In this document: in pieces, positions 37,420-48,880 of the stretch | Numbering within the stretch: position 1 is the stretch's first letter | How the letters are laid out: the number at the start of each line of letters is the position of its first letter | Origin: Cymbidium sinense | Taxonomy: Eukaryota; Streptophyta; Magnoliopsida; Asparagales; Orchidaceae | Assembly (NCBI GenBank): GCA_021442155.1 | Contig: CM038214.1 | Coordinates: 18,811,808-18,875,807 of the forward strand | Length of the DNA: 64,000 nucleotides | Reading direction: 5' to 3' | Position numbers and translations under genes: made by a program | Notes under the pieces: model-generated | Told to the model about the DNA's origin: nothing | Database searches by the model: none | Seen by the model: only the letters and a program-made list of their open reading frames with translations

Positions 37420-37862
37420 TAAAGAACAAATGATTCAACATTTCTTCCTTGTGATTTCATCAACCAACAAGCACCCAAAGTTTTCTAAGACATAAGCTAC
37501 ATTGAAAAAATAGGCACCCATAGAGCAAATCAAAACCCTTGATATGTAGAACTGCTCCACTATAAAGACATAGTTCCATAAGTAGTAGATCTGATGTCGC
37601 TTTCGCTTCTAGTTCCCATCGAGCCACCACCCTCGAGCAAGTGGGATCTGCCATTATATCCCCAATCTCTCCCTCCGCCACCACCATGGCTACAGTCTTC
37701 CCGCCTCCATAACCACCATTACTCTGATCACCACTTCCATATCCACCAGCACCTCGGATCCCCCAACACCACTATGATAACTGCCGCGCCTTCACCTCTA
37801 CCGCTAGATCTAAACTGGGCCTAGTTGATGGTGATGTTCCTGCCATCAAGGTTCTGCCCATT
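37420..37862 (-). pseudogene. GRP fragment 3
   Basis: Minus strand from AAT at 37862: NGQNLDGRNITIN, TAG stop, AQFRSSGRGEG. The frame is then lost; short Gly-rich pieces (YGSGDQSNGGYGGG, GGGGGRDWGYNG) are visible in other frames further on. 3' UTR-like part at 37420-37590, ending in the shared word TTCAACATTTCTTC (plus strand). Preceded by CCCTAAG on the minus strand, as in fragment 2. Confidence 0.82.
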
Positions 37863-39045
37863 CTTAGGGTTTATGGTTAGTTTAGTATGGTTTGTGGGTG
37901 GTTTAGGTTTAGGTTTAGGGTTTAGGGTTTGAGGTTTAAGATTTAGGGTTGTAGGTTTTAGGGTTTAAGGTTTAGGGTTTAAGGTCTAGGGTTTAGGATT
38001 TAGGATTTAGGATTTAAGATCGAGCATTTAGGATTTAGGGTTTAGGGATTACGGTTTAGGGTATAAAGTTTTAGGTCTTAGGGTTTAGGGTTGTAGATTT
38101 AGGGTTAGTTTTAGGGATTAGGGTTTAGGGTTTAGTATTTAGGCTTCAATGTATTTTTTTTTTAAAAAATCAAGTAAACGGGCATGTTTAGGTTTTATTA
38201 GTTTATTTAGTTTATTTTTTTTTTGCTTATTTGAGTTTATTATTATTTTATTTAGGATTATTTTTTTATTTAGTTGAGTTTATTTATTTTAGGTTTATTT
38301 GTTGTAGTTTATGTTTTTTATTTTTTATTTTATTTTATGTTTAGGTTTATTTTTAGTTGAGTTTTGTTTTTTTATTTTATGGGTTTAAGTTTTATTTTTT
38401 ATTTCGGTTTATGTTATGGTTTTATTTTATTTTCTAGGTTTATGTTTGAGTTTTTATTTTAGGTTTATTTTAGGTTTTATTTTTAGTTTAGGTTTAGATT
38501 TATTTTTTATTTATTTTATTTTATTTAGTTAAGGTTTAGGTTGAAGTTTATTTTATTTTAGGTTTAGGTTAAGGTTTTATTTATTTTAGTTTAGGTTTAG
38601 GTTTAGGTTTATTTTTATTTTAGGTTTAGGTTTCTTTTTGGTTTAAGGTTTATGTTTTATTTTTTATTTATTTTAGGATTTATTTTTAAGTTTATTTTTT
38701 TGGGTTTAGGTTTTTATTTAGTCTTTATTTTATTTTATTTTAGGTTTATTTTATTTTTATTTTAGGTCTAGTTTTTATTTTATTTAGTTTTTTTATTTTT
38801 TAGTTTAGTTTAGGTTTTATTTATTTCATTTTAGTTTAGTTTTTATTTTTTATTTTATTTTCTTTTTAGGTTTAGGTTTTAGTTTTAGTTTATGTTTTTA
38901 TTTTATTTTATTTTATTATTTTAATTTGGTTTATGTTCTTTTCTTTATTTTATTTGTTAAGTTTTATTTTGTTTAGGTTTAGGTTTTTGCTTTTTAGGGT
39001 TTAGGGTTTAGGATTAGGGTTTAACTTTTATTTTAGGGTTTAAGG
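37863..39045 (+). repeat. Telomere-like array between GRP fragments 3 and 4
   Basis: TTTAGGG-rich at 37863-38140, punctuation AAAAAATCAAGTAAAC near 38165, then T-rich TTTAGG/TTTATTTT until a short TTTAGGG block at 38990. One complete unit of the higher-order pattern. Confidence 0.85.
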
Positions 39046-39531
39046 TTTTTTTAATAGAGAATAAATTCAGATTCAACATTTCTTCTTTTTCATTTCATCA
39101 ACTAAGTAACATACAAAGTTTTCTAACACACAAGTGATAACAAATATAAAAAAATGAGCACATATAAAGAAAATAAAAAACCCTAGATAACTAAAACCAT
39201 CTCTACAGTAAGGATAGTTCCAAAAGCGATAGATCAAATCAATCATTCTTTAATTTCTCTTGTTCTCATCAGAACCACCTCGGCCCCTAGAGTTGTAGAA
39301 TCCAACATGATTTTTCCAATCTCGCCCTCCGCCACCACCTCGGTTGTAACCTCCATCACTCCTCCTGCCTCCATAACCATCACTGCCCTGACCACCACCT
39401 CCATATCTTCCACCACCTCCTGATCCCCCTCCACCATTGTGATAATAACCGCCTCCGCCTTTGCCACCACTGCCAGATCTAAACATAGTCTAGTTGATAG
39501 TGATGTTCCGACCATCAAGGATATGCCCATT
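39046..39531 (-). pseudogene. GRP fragment 4 (best-preserved Gly-rich domain)
   Basis: Minus strand. AAT at 39531 starts NGHILDGRNITIN, then TAG, then, in the same frame, 78 further codons (39486-39250) from MFRSGSGGKGGGGYYHN through GGGGSGGGGRYGGGG and RRSDGGYNRGGGGGRDW to SRGRGGSDENKRN-stop. The ending corresponds to the GRP7-type Ser-Asp/Glu-Gly-Asn-Trp-Arg-Asn terminus. Apart from the TAG the frame is intact across 94 codons. The ATG at 39486 is internal to the original protein and unlikely to be a real start. 3' UTR-like part at 39046-39245. Confidence 0.88.
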
Positions 39532-39699
39532 CTTAGAGTGTAGGTTTAGGTTTTGGTTTATTAGGTTATGGGGTTTATGTTTATGTTTTAATTTATTTAG
39601 TTACATTAGGATTAGGTTTTGGGTTTGGGGTTTAGGGTTTAAGGTTTAAGGTTTGGGGTTTAGGTTGGGTGAGGGTTTAGGTTTAGGGTTTAATATTTA

Positions 39700-40445
39700 G
39701 GGTTGTGGTTTTGTGGATTTATGCTTTAGGGTTTTGTTTAGGTTGTGGTTTGTGGTTTAGGGTAGGTTTAGGGTCAGTGTAGTGCAGGTTTAGCATGAGT
39801 TTAGGGTTAATTTGTGGAGGGTTTGTGGCTTAATGATCATTTAGATTAAATTATGTAAGGTAGGTCATTTAGTTTATTTTATTTATTTATTTAGTTAATT
39901 TTTATTTTATTTAGTTTAGTTTATTTATCTTAATTAGTCTTTATCTAGTTTATCTTTGCCAAATTATTAGCCATTCTTTATCTTATCTTAGTAGGTTTTA
40001 TCTTAGTGGTAGGTTGTGTGGTAGAGGGCCTGTGGTTTAGTCAGCTTAGGGCCCAGGGCCTTGTGTCACGCCTCAGGGTTTGGGTCAGGGTCAGGGCCTG
40101 TGAGCCCATGGCAAGGTGTCATTTATCCATCACTCAGGTCAGTGGCTCAGGGTCAGCTCAGGGTTAAGCCAGGCCTAGGGTCAGTTTAGCCAGGGTTAGG
40201 GTCTTTGGCCCAGGTCATTTAGGCTAGGGCCTAGGCAGGGCCAGGGTAGGGCCCAGGGCCCAGATCAGTGGCTTTTTGTTTCAGGTCATGGCTCAGGCCT
40301 AGTTACACTCACAATCATGGTCTGGGTAGGGCTCAGTTTAGGGTTTAGGTAGGTCTGGGATCATAGGCCCAGGTCTTAGGGTCAGGGCTCAGTGGCCCAG
40401 AGCCCATATTTAGTGGTGGTGCAGGGTCAGGGTTTTAAAAACCTT
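39700..40445 (+). repeat. Anomalous GC-richer patch with CCAGGG/TCAGGG words
   Basis: Here the heptamer-like phasing continues but TTTAGGG is replaced by TCAGGG, CCAGGG, GGGCC and CATGG words (for example GGGCCCAGGGCC near 40255). Base composition differs sharply from both flanks. It may be a real variant block or a base-calling artefact. Confidence 0.6.
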
Positions 40446-41154
40446 TTTCTTAATTTTATCTTGTAAAATTAAGCAAATAGCCTTAGGTTTATTCTTCTTT
40501 TAAGTTCAATTTATTTTATTTTTATTTTGATTTAAAATTAATTTTTTTATTTAGTTAAGTTTATTTATTTTATGTTTATTTATTTTTTTTTTAAGTTTAG
40601 TTTAGGTTTATTTTAGTTTATTTTATTTTTATTTTATTTTTTAGGTTCATTTTATTTTTTATTTTCAGGTTTTTTGTTTTAGGTTTAGGTTTTAGGTTTT
40701 ACTTTATGTATATTTTATGTTTTATTTTTTTAGTTTAGGTCCAGGTTTATTTTTAGTTTATTTTTTTATTTAGTTAGGTTTAGGTTTAAGTTTAGGTTTA
40801 GGTTTTATTTATTTTACTTTAGTTCATTTTAGTTTAGGTTTATGTTTATTTTATTTTTATTTTAGGTTTTATTTTTTAGTTTATTTTCTTTTTAAGTTTA
40901 GGTTTAGGTTTTAGTTTATGTTTTGATTTTATTTTATTTTTTTATTTTATTTTGGTTTAAATTTTTTATTTATTATAGTTTAGTTTATATTTACTAGGTT
41001 TAGGTTTTGATTTTAGGGTTTAAGGTTTAGTTTGTTTTTTTTTTGGATTAGAGTTTTGTTTTAGGATTAGGGTTTAGGGTTTAGGTTTTGTGGCATGTAT
41101 TTTTAGGGTTTGTATTTAGGGTTTAGGTTTGTGGTCCTGGGTTTTAGGGTTTTG

Positions 41155-41200
41155 TTTTTTTTATAAGAGAAAAAAAATTGTGTTCAACATTTCTTCTTTT
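41155..41200 (-). repeat. GRP 3' UTR tip, isolated copy a
   Basis: TTATAAGAGA..TTCAACATTTCTTC resembles the UTR word found beside complete fragments (TTTAATAGAGAACAAATTC). No coding part follows; T-rich array continues. Confidence 0.6.
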
Positions 41201-41969
41201 CTTTATTTAGTTTATTTATTTATTTTAGTTTATTTTATTTTATCTTTATTTATGTTAATTTTTTTTTTATTTTAGTTAGTTTACTTTTATTTATTTTATT
41301 TTATTTATTTTAGTTTAGGTATTTTATTTTAGTTTATTTTAGGTCCAGGTTAATTTTAGTTGAGTTTTATTTTATTTTATTTTTTTGGTTTAGGTTTATT
41401 TTTTTTATTTTAGGTTTAAATTTAGGTTTTATTTTATTTTTTGAGGTTAAGGTTTTAGGTTTTTATTTTAGGATTTATTTTTTAGTTTAGGTTTAGGTTT
41501 ATTTTTAGTTTAGGGTTTAGGTTTAGTTTATTTTAGGTTTAGCTTTAGGTTTTAATTATTTTAGTTTACTTTATTTTATTTTAGGTCTAGGTTTTCTTTT
41601 TAGTTTAGGGTTTAATTTTTAATTTTTTATTTAGTTCTAGGTTTTATTTTTTGGCTTATTATTTAGATTTAGGTTTTCATTTAGTTTTATTTTATTTTAT
41701 TTTTTACTTTAGTTTTACTTTTTTTCTTTACTTTTAGTTTAGTTTAGGTTTTATTTTATTTTATTTTAGTTTGGTTTTTTATTTTTATTTTATTTTCCTT
41801 TTGGTTTAGGTTTAGGTTTAGGTTTAAGTTTAAGTTTTAATTTATGTTTTTTTTTAATTTTATTTTGGTTTAGGGTACATCTTTTAGGGTTTAGGGTTTA
41901 GGGTTTTTATTGTTTAGGGTTTAGGGTGTTTTAGGGTTTGGGTTCAGATTTTAGTTTAGGGTTTAGGGT

Positions 41970-42025
41970 TTTTTATTTTTTTCCTTAATAGAGAACAAAT
42001 ACAGATTCAACATTTCTTCTTTTGT
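41970..42025 (-). repeat. GRP 3' UTR tip, isolated copy b
   Basis: CTTAATAGAGAACAAATACAG then TTCAACATTTCTTCTTTT, directly joined to TTTATTTAG repeats. Only the extreme 3' end is present. Confidence 0.7.
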
Positions 42026-42754
42026 TTATTTAGTTTATTTTTTTATTTTAGTTTATTTTATATTTTATTTTTATTTATGTTTATTTTATATTTTTAATTA
42101 GTTTAGTTTAATTATTTTAGATTCATTTATTTTAGTTTAGGTTTTATTTTATTTTGAGGTTAAGTTTTTAGGTTTTTTATTTTAGGTTTTATTTTTATTT
42201 TAGTTTAGGTTTATTTTAAGTTTATATTATTTTATTTAGTTAGGTTTAGGTTTAGTTTATTTTAGGTTTAGGTTTAGGTTTTATTTATTTTTATTTAGTT
42301 TAATTTATTTTAGGTTTAGGTTTTTTTCTTTGTTTAAATTTTTAATTATTTATTTTTATGGGTTTTATTTTTTGGCTTATTGTTTAGGTTTAGGTTTTTA
42401 TTTAGTTTTTATTTTATTTTATTTTAGATTTTTATTTTATTTTATTTATTTTTTTAAGTTTTTTTATTTTTTTTTTATTATTTAGTTTAGGTTTTATTTT
42501 ATTTTATTTTAGTTTGGTTTTTGTTTTTTATTTTATTTTCCTTTTATGTTTAGGTTTATGTTTAGGTTTAAGTTTAGGATTTAATTTATGAATTTTTTAA
42601 AATTTTACTTTTTTATTTTATTTTAGTTTAGGGTACATGTTTTAGGGTTTAGGGTGTAGGGTTTAGGGTTTTAGGGTTTAAGGTTTTTTTTTATGGTTAG
42701 GGTTTAGGGTTTGGGCCAGTTCAGATTTTAGTATAGGATTTAGGGTTTTTGGTT

Positions 42755-42800
42755 TTTTTTTAACACAGAACAAATACAGATTAAACATTTCTTCTTTTAT
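42755..42800 (-). repeat. GRP 3' UTR tip, isolated copy c
   Basis: TTAACACAGAACAAATACAG then TTAAACATTTCTTCTTTT. Same join to T-rich repeat as copy b, about 780 bases downstream, so copies b and c are likely tandem duplicates. Confidence 0.7.
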
Positions 42801-45800
42801 TTATTTAGTTTATTTTATATTTATTTTAGTTTATTTTAGATTTTATTTTTATTTATGCTTTTTTTATATTTTTAATTAGTTTAGTTTATTTATTTTAGAT
42901 TCATTTATTTTAGTTTAGGTTTTTTATTTTAGTTCATTTTTGAGGTTTAGGTTTATTTTTTAGATGACTTTTATTTTTATTTTATTTTTTAGGTTTAGGT
43001 TTTATATTTTATTTTTAGGTTTGGGTTTAGGTTTTTATTTTATTTTTTTTTTAATGTTAGGTTTTAGGTTTTTATTTTAGGTTTATTTTTAGATTTTATT
43101 TGTTTAGTTTAAGTTTAGGTTCATGTTTAATTTATTTTATTTTATTTAGTTTAGGGTTTAGGTTTAGTTTATTTTATGTTTAAGTTTAGGTTTTATTTAT
43201 TTTAGTTTAGTTTATTTTAGTTTAGTTTTAGGCTTTTTTTATTTTAGGTTTAAGCTGTTTTGGGTTTAGGTTTTATTTTTTATTTATTTTTAGGTTTATT
43301 TTTTAGGTTTAAGTTTTTATTTGTTTTTATTTAAGGTTTGTGTTAGGTTTATTTTATTTTTATTTTACATTTAGTTTTAATTTTATTTAGGTTTTTTATT
43401 CTTAGGTTTATTTTATTTTTTTGTTTCATTTAGGTTTTTATTTATTTTATTTTAGTTTATTTTATTTAATTTTTAGGTTTAGGTTTGGATTTTAGTTTAA
43501 GTTTTTATTGTATTTTATTGTATTTTATTTATTTTAATTAGGTTTTTGGTTTATTTATTCATTTTATTTTTAGGGTTTAAGGTTCTACCTTTTAGGGTTT
43601 AGAGTTTAGGGTTTATGGTTTAGGCTTTTTAGTGTTTATGATTTAGGGTTTAGTTTTTAGGTTTTTTTTAGTTTAGGGTTTAGGTTTTTACTTATTTATT
43701 TTTAGATTTATTTTTTAAGTTTATGTTTTATTTAGTTTTATTTTATTATATTTTAGCTTAAATTTATTTTTATTTTATGCTTAGTTTTTATTTTATTTAG
43801 GTTTTTTATTCTTAAGTTTATTTTATTTTTTAGTTTAGTTTAGGTTTTTATTTATTTTATTTTAGTTTATCTTCATTTTTCTAATTTATTTTACTTTTAG
43901 GGTTAGGTTTAGGTTGTAATTTAGGTTTTTGTTTTATTTTATTATTTTATTTTATTTAGGCTTAGGTTTTTTATTTATTTTATTTTTAGGTTTTATTTAG
44001 TTTAGGATTTTAGGTTTTTAGAGTTTAGAATATGGAGTTTAGAGTTTTGGGTTTAGGGTTTATGGTTTAGGGTTTTAGGGTTAGAGTTTAGCGTTTAAGG
44101 TTTAGGGTTCAGTGTTTAGGCTATAGGATTTAGGGTTTAGGGTTAGCTTAAGGTTTAAGGTTTAGAGTTTTACAATTTATGGTTTGGAGTATAGGGTTTA
44201 GGGTTAGGATTATGGTTTAGGTTTTAGGGTTTTGGTTTTAGGATTTAGGGTTTTGGTTTTAGGATTTAGGGTTTAGGACTTAAGGTTTAGGGTTTAGGGT
44301 TAGGGTTAGTTTAAGGGTTTATGGTTTAGGATTTAATGTTTAGGGTTAAGGGATTAGGGTTTAGCGTTTTCTTTTTTAATAAAAATTAGGTAAATCAGTA
44401 GGCTTAGGTTTATTTAGTTTTTTATATTATTCTTTTGGTTTATTTATTATTTTATTTAGTTTAGTTTATTTATTTTAGTTTATTTTTTAGGTTGAGGTTT
44501 CAGCTTATGTTTACTTTTTAGTTTAGTTTTATTTTTATTTTTATTTTTTAGGTTTAGGTTTTATCTTGTATTTTTAGTTTAGGTTTAGGTTTTTATTTTA
44601 TTTTTTTAGGTTTAGGTTTTTATTTAGCTTAATTTTTTGGTTTATTCTTAGGTTTCTATTTTCAGGTTTATTTATTTTAGTTTAGTTTAGTTTAGGTTTA
44701 AGTTTTGGTTTACCTTATTTTGTTTATTTTTAGTTTAGGTTTTCTTTTTTAAATTTAGTGTTTTGGTTTTATTTTTTATTTATTTTTAGATTTTATATTT
44801 AGGTTTTTTTTTAAGATTAGGTTTTTATTTATTCTATTTTAGTTTAGTTTTTTTTTTTTTATTTTATTTTTAGGTTTTAGTTTGGGTTTAGGTTCTTATT
44901 TTATTTTATTTTATTATTTTAATTAGGTTTAGGTTTTTATTTATTTTTTTTTTTTTTTTTAGCTTTGGTTTAGGTTTTTAAGTTTTTTGGAATTAGGGGT
45001 TAGGGTTTTGTGTTTACGGTTAGTTTTAGGGTTTAGAGTTATGGTTATTTATTTATTTAATAGGGGTTAGGGTTTTTTGGTTTATGTTTACTTTTTGGTA
45101 TAGTTTTATTTTTATTTTTATTTTTTAGGTTTAGGTTTTATCTTTTATTTTTAGGTTTAGGTTTAGGTTTTTATTTTATTTTTTTAGGTTTAGGTTGTAG
45201 GTTTTATTTTAGGTTTATTTTTTAGTTTATTTTTAGGTTTATTTATTTAAGTTTAGTTTAGTTTAGTTTAGGTTTAGGTTTACTTTATTTTGTTAATTTT
45301 TGGTTTAGTTTTTTTTTTAAATTTAGGATTTAGGTTTTATTTTTTATTTATTTTTAGGTTTATTTTTTAGGTATATGTTTTTATTTATTTTATTTTAGTT
45401 TTACATTTTATTTTATTTTATTTTAGTTTGGGTTTAGGTTTTATTTAGGTTCTTATTTTATTTTATTTTTTTTATTTTTATTTAGGTTCAGGATTAGTTG
45501 TTTATTTTATTTTTAGGTTTTTTTTAGCTTAGGTTTAGGTTTTTAAGTTTTATGGATTAGGGGTTAGGGTTTTAGGTTTATAGTTAGTTTTAGGATTTAG
45601 AGTTGGGGTTTTTTTATTTATGTATTTTATTTTTTATTTTTAAAATTAAGTAAGTTTAGGTTTAGGTTTATAGTTTATTTTATTTATTTGAGTTTAATTT
45701 ATTTTTATTTTTATTATGGTTTATTTTTTATTTATGTTTATTTATTTTAGGTTTATTTATTATAAATTTGGTTTTATTTTAGTTTATTTTTTTGTTTAGG

Positions 45801-48415
45801 TTTATTTTTAATTTAGTTTTCTTTTTATTTTATTTTAGGTTTTATTTTAGATTTTAGGTTTATTTTAATTTTTTTTAGGTTTTGGTTTTAAGTTTATGTT
45901 TATATTCACTTTTGGTTTAATTTTTAGTTTATTTTATTTTATTTAGTTTAGACATAGGTTTAGGTTTAGTTTATTTTAGGTTTAGTTTTTGTTTATTTTA
46001 GTTTTGGTAGAGGTTTTTTTTAGTTTAGGGTTAAGGTTTTATTTTTTATTTATTTTTAGGTTTATTTTTTAGTTTTAGGTTTTTATTTAGTTTTTATTTT
46101 ATTTTATTATAGCTTTATTTCAATTTAATTTGAGGTTTAGCTTTTATTTTTTTTAGGTTTTTATTAGTTTAATTTAATTTGTTAAATTTTAATTTAGTAA
46201 TTAATTTTTTAATTTTCCTTTTAGGTTTAGGTTTAGGTTTATGTTTAGGTTCAAGTTTTGGTTTATGTTCTTATTTTTATTTTTTATTTTTTATTTAATT
46301 TTGGTTTAAGTTTTTTTATTTATTTTATTTTTAGATTTTATTTAGTTTAGGTTTAGGTTTTTATCTTTTTAGGGTTTAAGGTTAGGGTTTTGGGGTTTAG
46401 TGTTTAGGTTAGTTGTGGGTTTAGGGTTTAAGGTTTGCGGTTTAGGGTTTTTTTTCGGTTAAGGGTTTAGGGTATAGGATTTAGGGTTTAGGTTTTAGGG
46501 TAGGTTTAGATTTTAGGGTTTAGGGTTTAGGGTTTATGGTTTTAGGCTTTAGGGTTTAAGGTTTAGGGTTTAGGGTTTAGGGTTTAGTTTTAGGGTTTAG
46601 TGTTCAGGGTTAGGGTTTTATTTTAGTTTAATTTATTTTATTTTAAAGTTAAGTAAATTGGTAGGTTTATGTTTATTTAGTTTATTTTGATTTATTTTAG
46701 TTTATTTTTTTATTTTTATTTAGGGTTAATTTTAATTTTATTTAGTTTAAAGTATTTATTTTATGTTTATCTATTTTATTAGGTTTTCTATTTTAGTTTA
46801 TTTTTTAGCTTTAGGTTTATGTTTACTTTTTAGTTTAGTTTTATTTTACTTTTTAGTTTTATTTTTTTAGTTTAAGGTATTATTTTTTACTTTTAGGTTT
46901 AGGTTTAGGTTTTTATTTTATTTTTTTAGGTTTAGATTTTAGGTTTACTTTTGGTTTATTTTAGGTTTTAATATATGTTTATATATTTTAGTTTAGTTTA
47001 GTTTATATGTTTAGGTTTAGTTTTTTTTTTTTTAGGGTTTAAGTTTAATTTTTTTATTTTTTAGGTTTATTTATTTATTTATTTATTATATTTATTATTT
47101 ATTATTATTTTATTTTATTTTTAGGTTTAGGTTTAGGTTAAGGATTGGGTTTTAGTTTAGGTTCTTTTTTTTATTTTATTTAGGTTTGGGTTTATTTATT
47201 TATTTTATTTTTAGGTTTTATTTTTCTTAGGTTTGGGCTTTTAGGTTTTTAGGGTTTAGTGTTTACACTTTAGGGTTTTGGGTTTTTGGTTTTGGATTTA
47301 TGGTTTAGGGTTTAGGATTTAAGGTTAATTTTAGCGTTTAGGGTTAGAGTTTCTTATTTATGTATTTTATTTATTTTATTTTTCATTTTTCTTTAAAATT
47401 AAGTAAAGTAGGTTTAGGTTTATTTAGTGTATTTTTTATTTATTTGAGTTTATTTTATTTTTTATTTTTATTTTTATTTAGTTTAGTTTTTAAATTTTAG
47501 CTTTATTTATTTTAATTTTTGTTTTTTTATTTTAGTTTATTTCTTTGGTTTAGGTTTATTTTTTAGTTTAGTTTAATTTTTATTATATTTTTAGGTTTAG
47601 ATTTTATTTTATATTTTTTGGTTTTAGCTTAGGTTTTTCTTTTATTTTTTTAGATATTGGTTTTAGGTTTTTATTTTCTTTTTATTTTTAGGTTTTATTT
47701 CTTAGTTTAGATTTAGGTTTATTTTTAGTATATTTTATTTTATTTAGTTTAGGTTTAGGTTTAGGTTTAGGTTTTGTTTATTTTAGTTTAGGTGTAGGTT
47801 TATTTTAATTTTATTTTAGGTTTAGATTTTTTTTAGTTTAGGGTTTAGGTTTTATTTTTTATTTATATTTTTTTATTTTTAGGTTTAGGTTTTATTTATT
47901 TAGTTTTATATTATTTTATTATAAGTTTATTTCATTTTAGTTTAGGTTTAGCTTTCATTTTACTTAGGTTATTTATTTTGTACTTTAGTTTAGGATTTTA
48001 TTTATTTAATTTTGGTTTAGTTTTAATTTTTATTTTATTTTCTTTTTAGGTTTAGGTTTAGGTTTTGGTTTAAGTTTTTATTTTATTTTATTATTTTATT
48101 TATTTTGGTTTAGATTTTTTTATTTGTTTTATTTTTAGGTTTTATTTAGTTTAGGTTTAGGTTTTTATCTTTTTAGGGTTTAGCGTTTAGGGATTCGGGT
48201 TAGTTTAGGGTTAGTTGTGGGTTTTGGTTTAGAGGGTTTGGCTTTAGGGTTTAGTGTTTTGTTTAGGCTTTAAGGGTTTGGGTTTAGTTTTAGGGTTTTA
48301 GGGTTTAGGGTTTAGGGTTTTGGTTTAGGGTTTAGGTTTAGGGTTTGTTTAGGGTTTAGGGTTTGGGTTTTAGGTTTAGGGTTCATTTAATTTAGGTTTT
48401 AGGGTTTTTTTTCAA

Positions 48416-48722
48416 TTTCATTAACACCAAGTTTTCTAAGACACCAACATGACAAAAAAATGAAGCAGCAAATAAAATCCTTGATAACTAGCGTCTCTAT
48501 ATACACTATTCCATGCAAGCAGTGATAGATCTATTCTTGGTTCTCGGTTCCCATCAAAACCACCATGGCCTCTCAGTAGTGGGTTCCTCCCATCATCCCG
48601 ATCTCTCCCTCCCACCCTCAGTTGCTCCTCTTTATAACCATGCTTTGCGATAGCTGCGGCCTTAGCCCCTCACCACGGATCTAGGCGGCACGGTTTGGCG
48701 GTCATTTAAGGTTACACTCATT
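48416..48722 (-). pseudogene. GRP fragment 5 (strongly decayed)
   Basis: Recognised by position and by short matches: ATTCTTAGGG at its upper end, CCGATCTCTCCCTCCC (antisense of the GGxGRDR stretch) near 48600, GATCTA near 48690 and the UTR words at 48420-48500. Translation from AAT at 48722 gives NECNLK followed by stops. It is more decayed than the others. Confidence 0.6.
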
Positions 48723-48822
48723 CTTAGGGTTTAGGGTTTAGCATTTTTAGGTTTTAGGGTTTATGGTTTAGGGTTTAAGTTTAGTGTTCAAGTTTTTGTT
48801 TAGGGTTTAGAGTTTTTGGTTT
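48723..48822 (+). repeat. Short telomere-like block
   Basis: TTTAGGG variants between GRP fragment 5 and another GRP UTR tip. Confidence 0.75.
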
Positions 48823-48880
48823 TTTTTAACAATGAACAAATTCAAATTTAACATTTCTTCTTTTTTCAACCAAGAAACAA
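48823..48880 (-). repeat. GRP 3' UTR tip joined to LTR-like block
   Basis: TTTAACAATGAACAAATTC, TTAACATTTCTTC and CAACCAAG, then AAACCAGGAGAAATGAGGTAATC, which is the core of the 266-bp sub-repeat. AAACCA is common to both sides, suggesting a recombination joint. Confidence 0.7.

Larger units (their letters stand above)
39532..48415 (+). repeat. Nine-kilobase degenerate telomere-like array
   Basis: No gene. Alternating TTTAGGG-rich blocks (about 39600-39790, 41880-41970, 42640-42740, 43560-43680, 44020-44370, 46370-46620, 48170-48410) and T-rich TTTAGG/TTTATTTT blocks, all G-strand plus. The AAATTAAGTAAA punctuation recurs near 44385, 45648, 46652 and 47398 (spacing about 1270, 1000, 750), and a variant near 40465. 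Short pieces of the GRP 3' UTR are embedded at 41155-41200, 41970-42025 and 42755-42800. Confidence 0.85.

Noticed and set aside
39243..39530. Met/Val/Glu-rich 95-codon minus-strand frame across GRP fragment 4
   Set aside because: It is the wrong frame of the Gly-rich sequence. The frame with GGGG/RGGSD ending is the real relic. The same holds for the frames at 30970-31227, 28707-28895 and 37460-37687.
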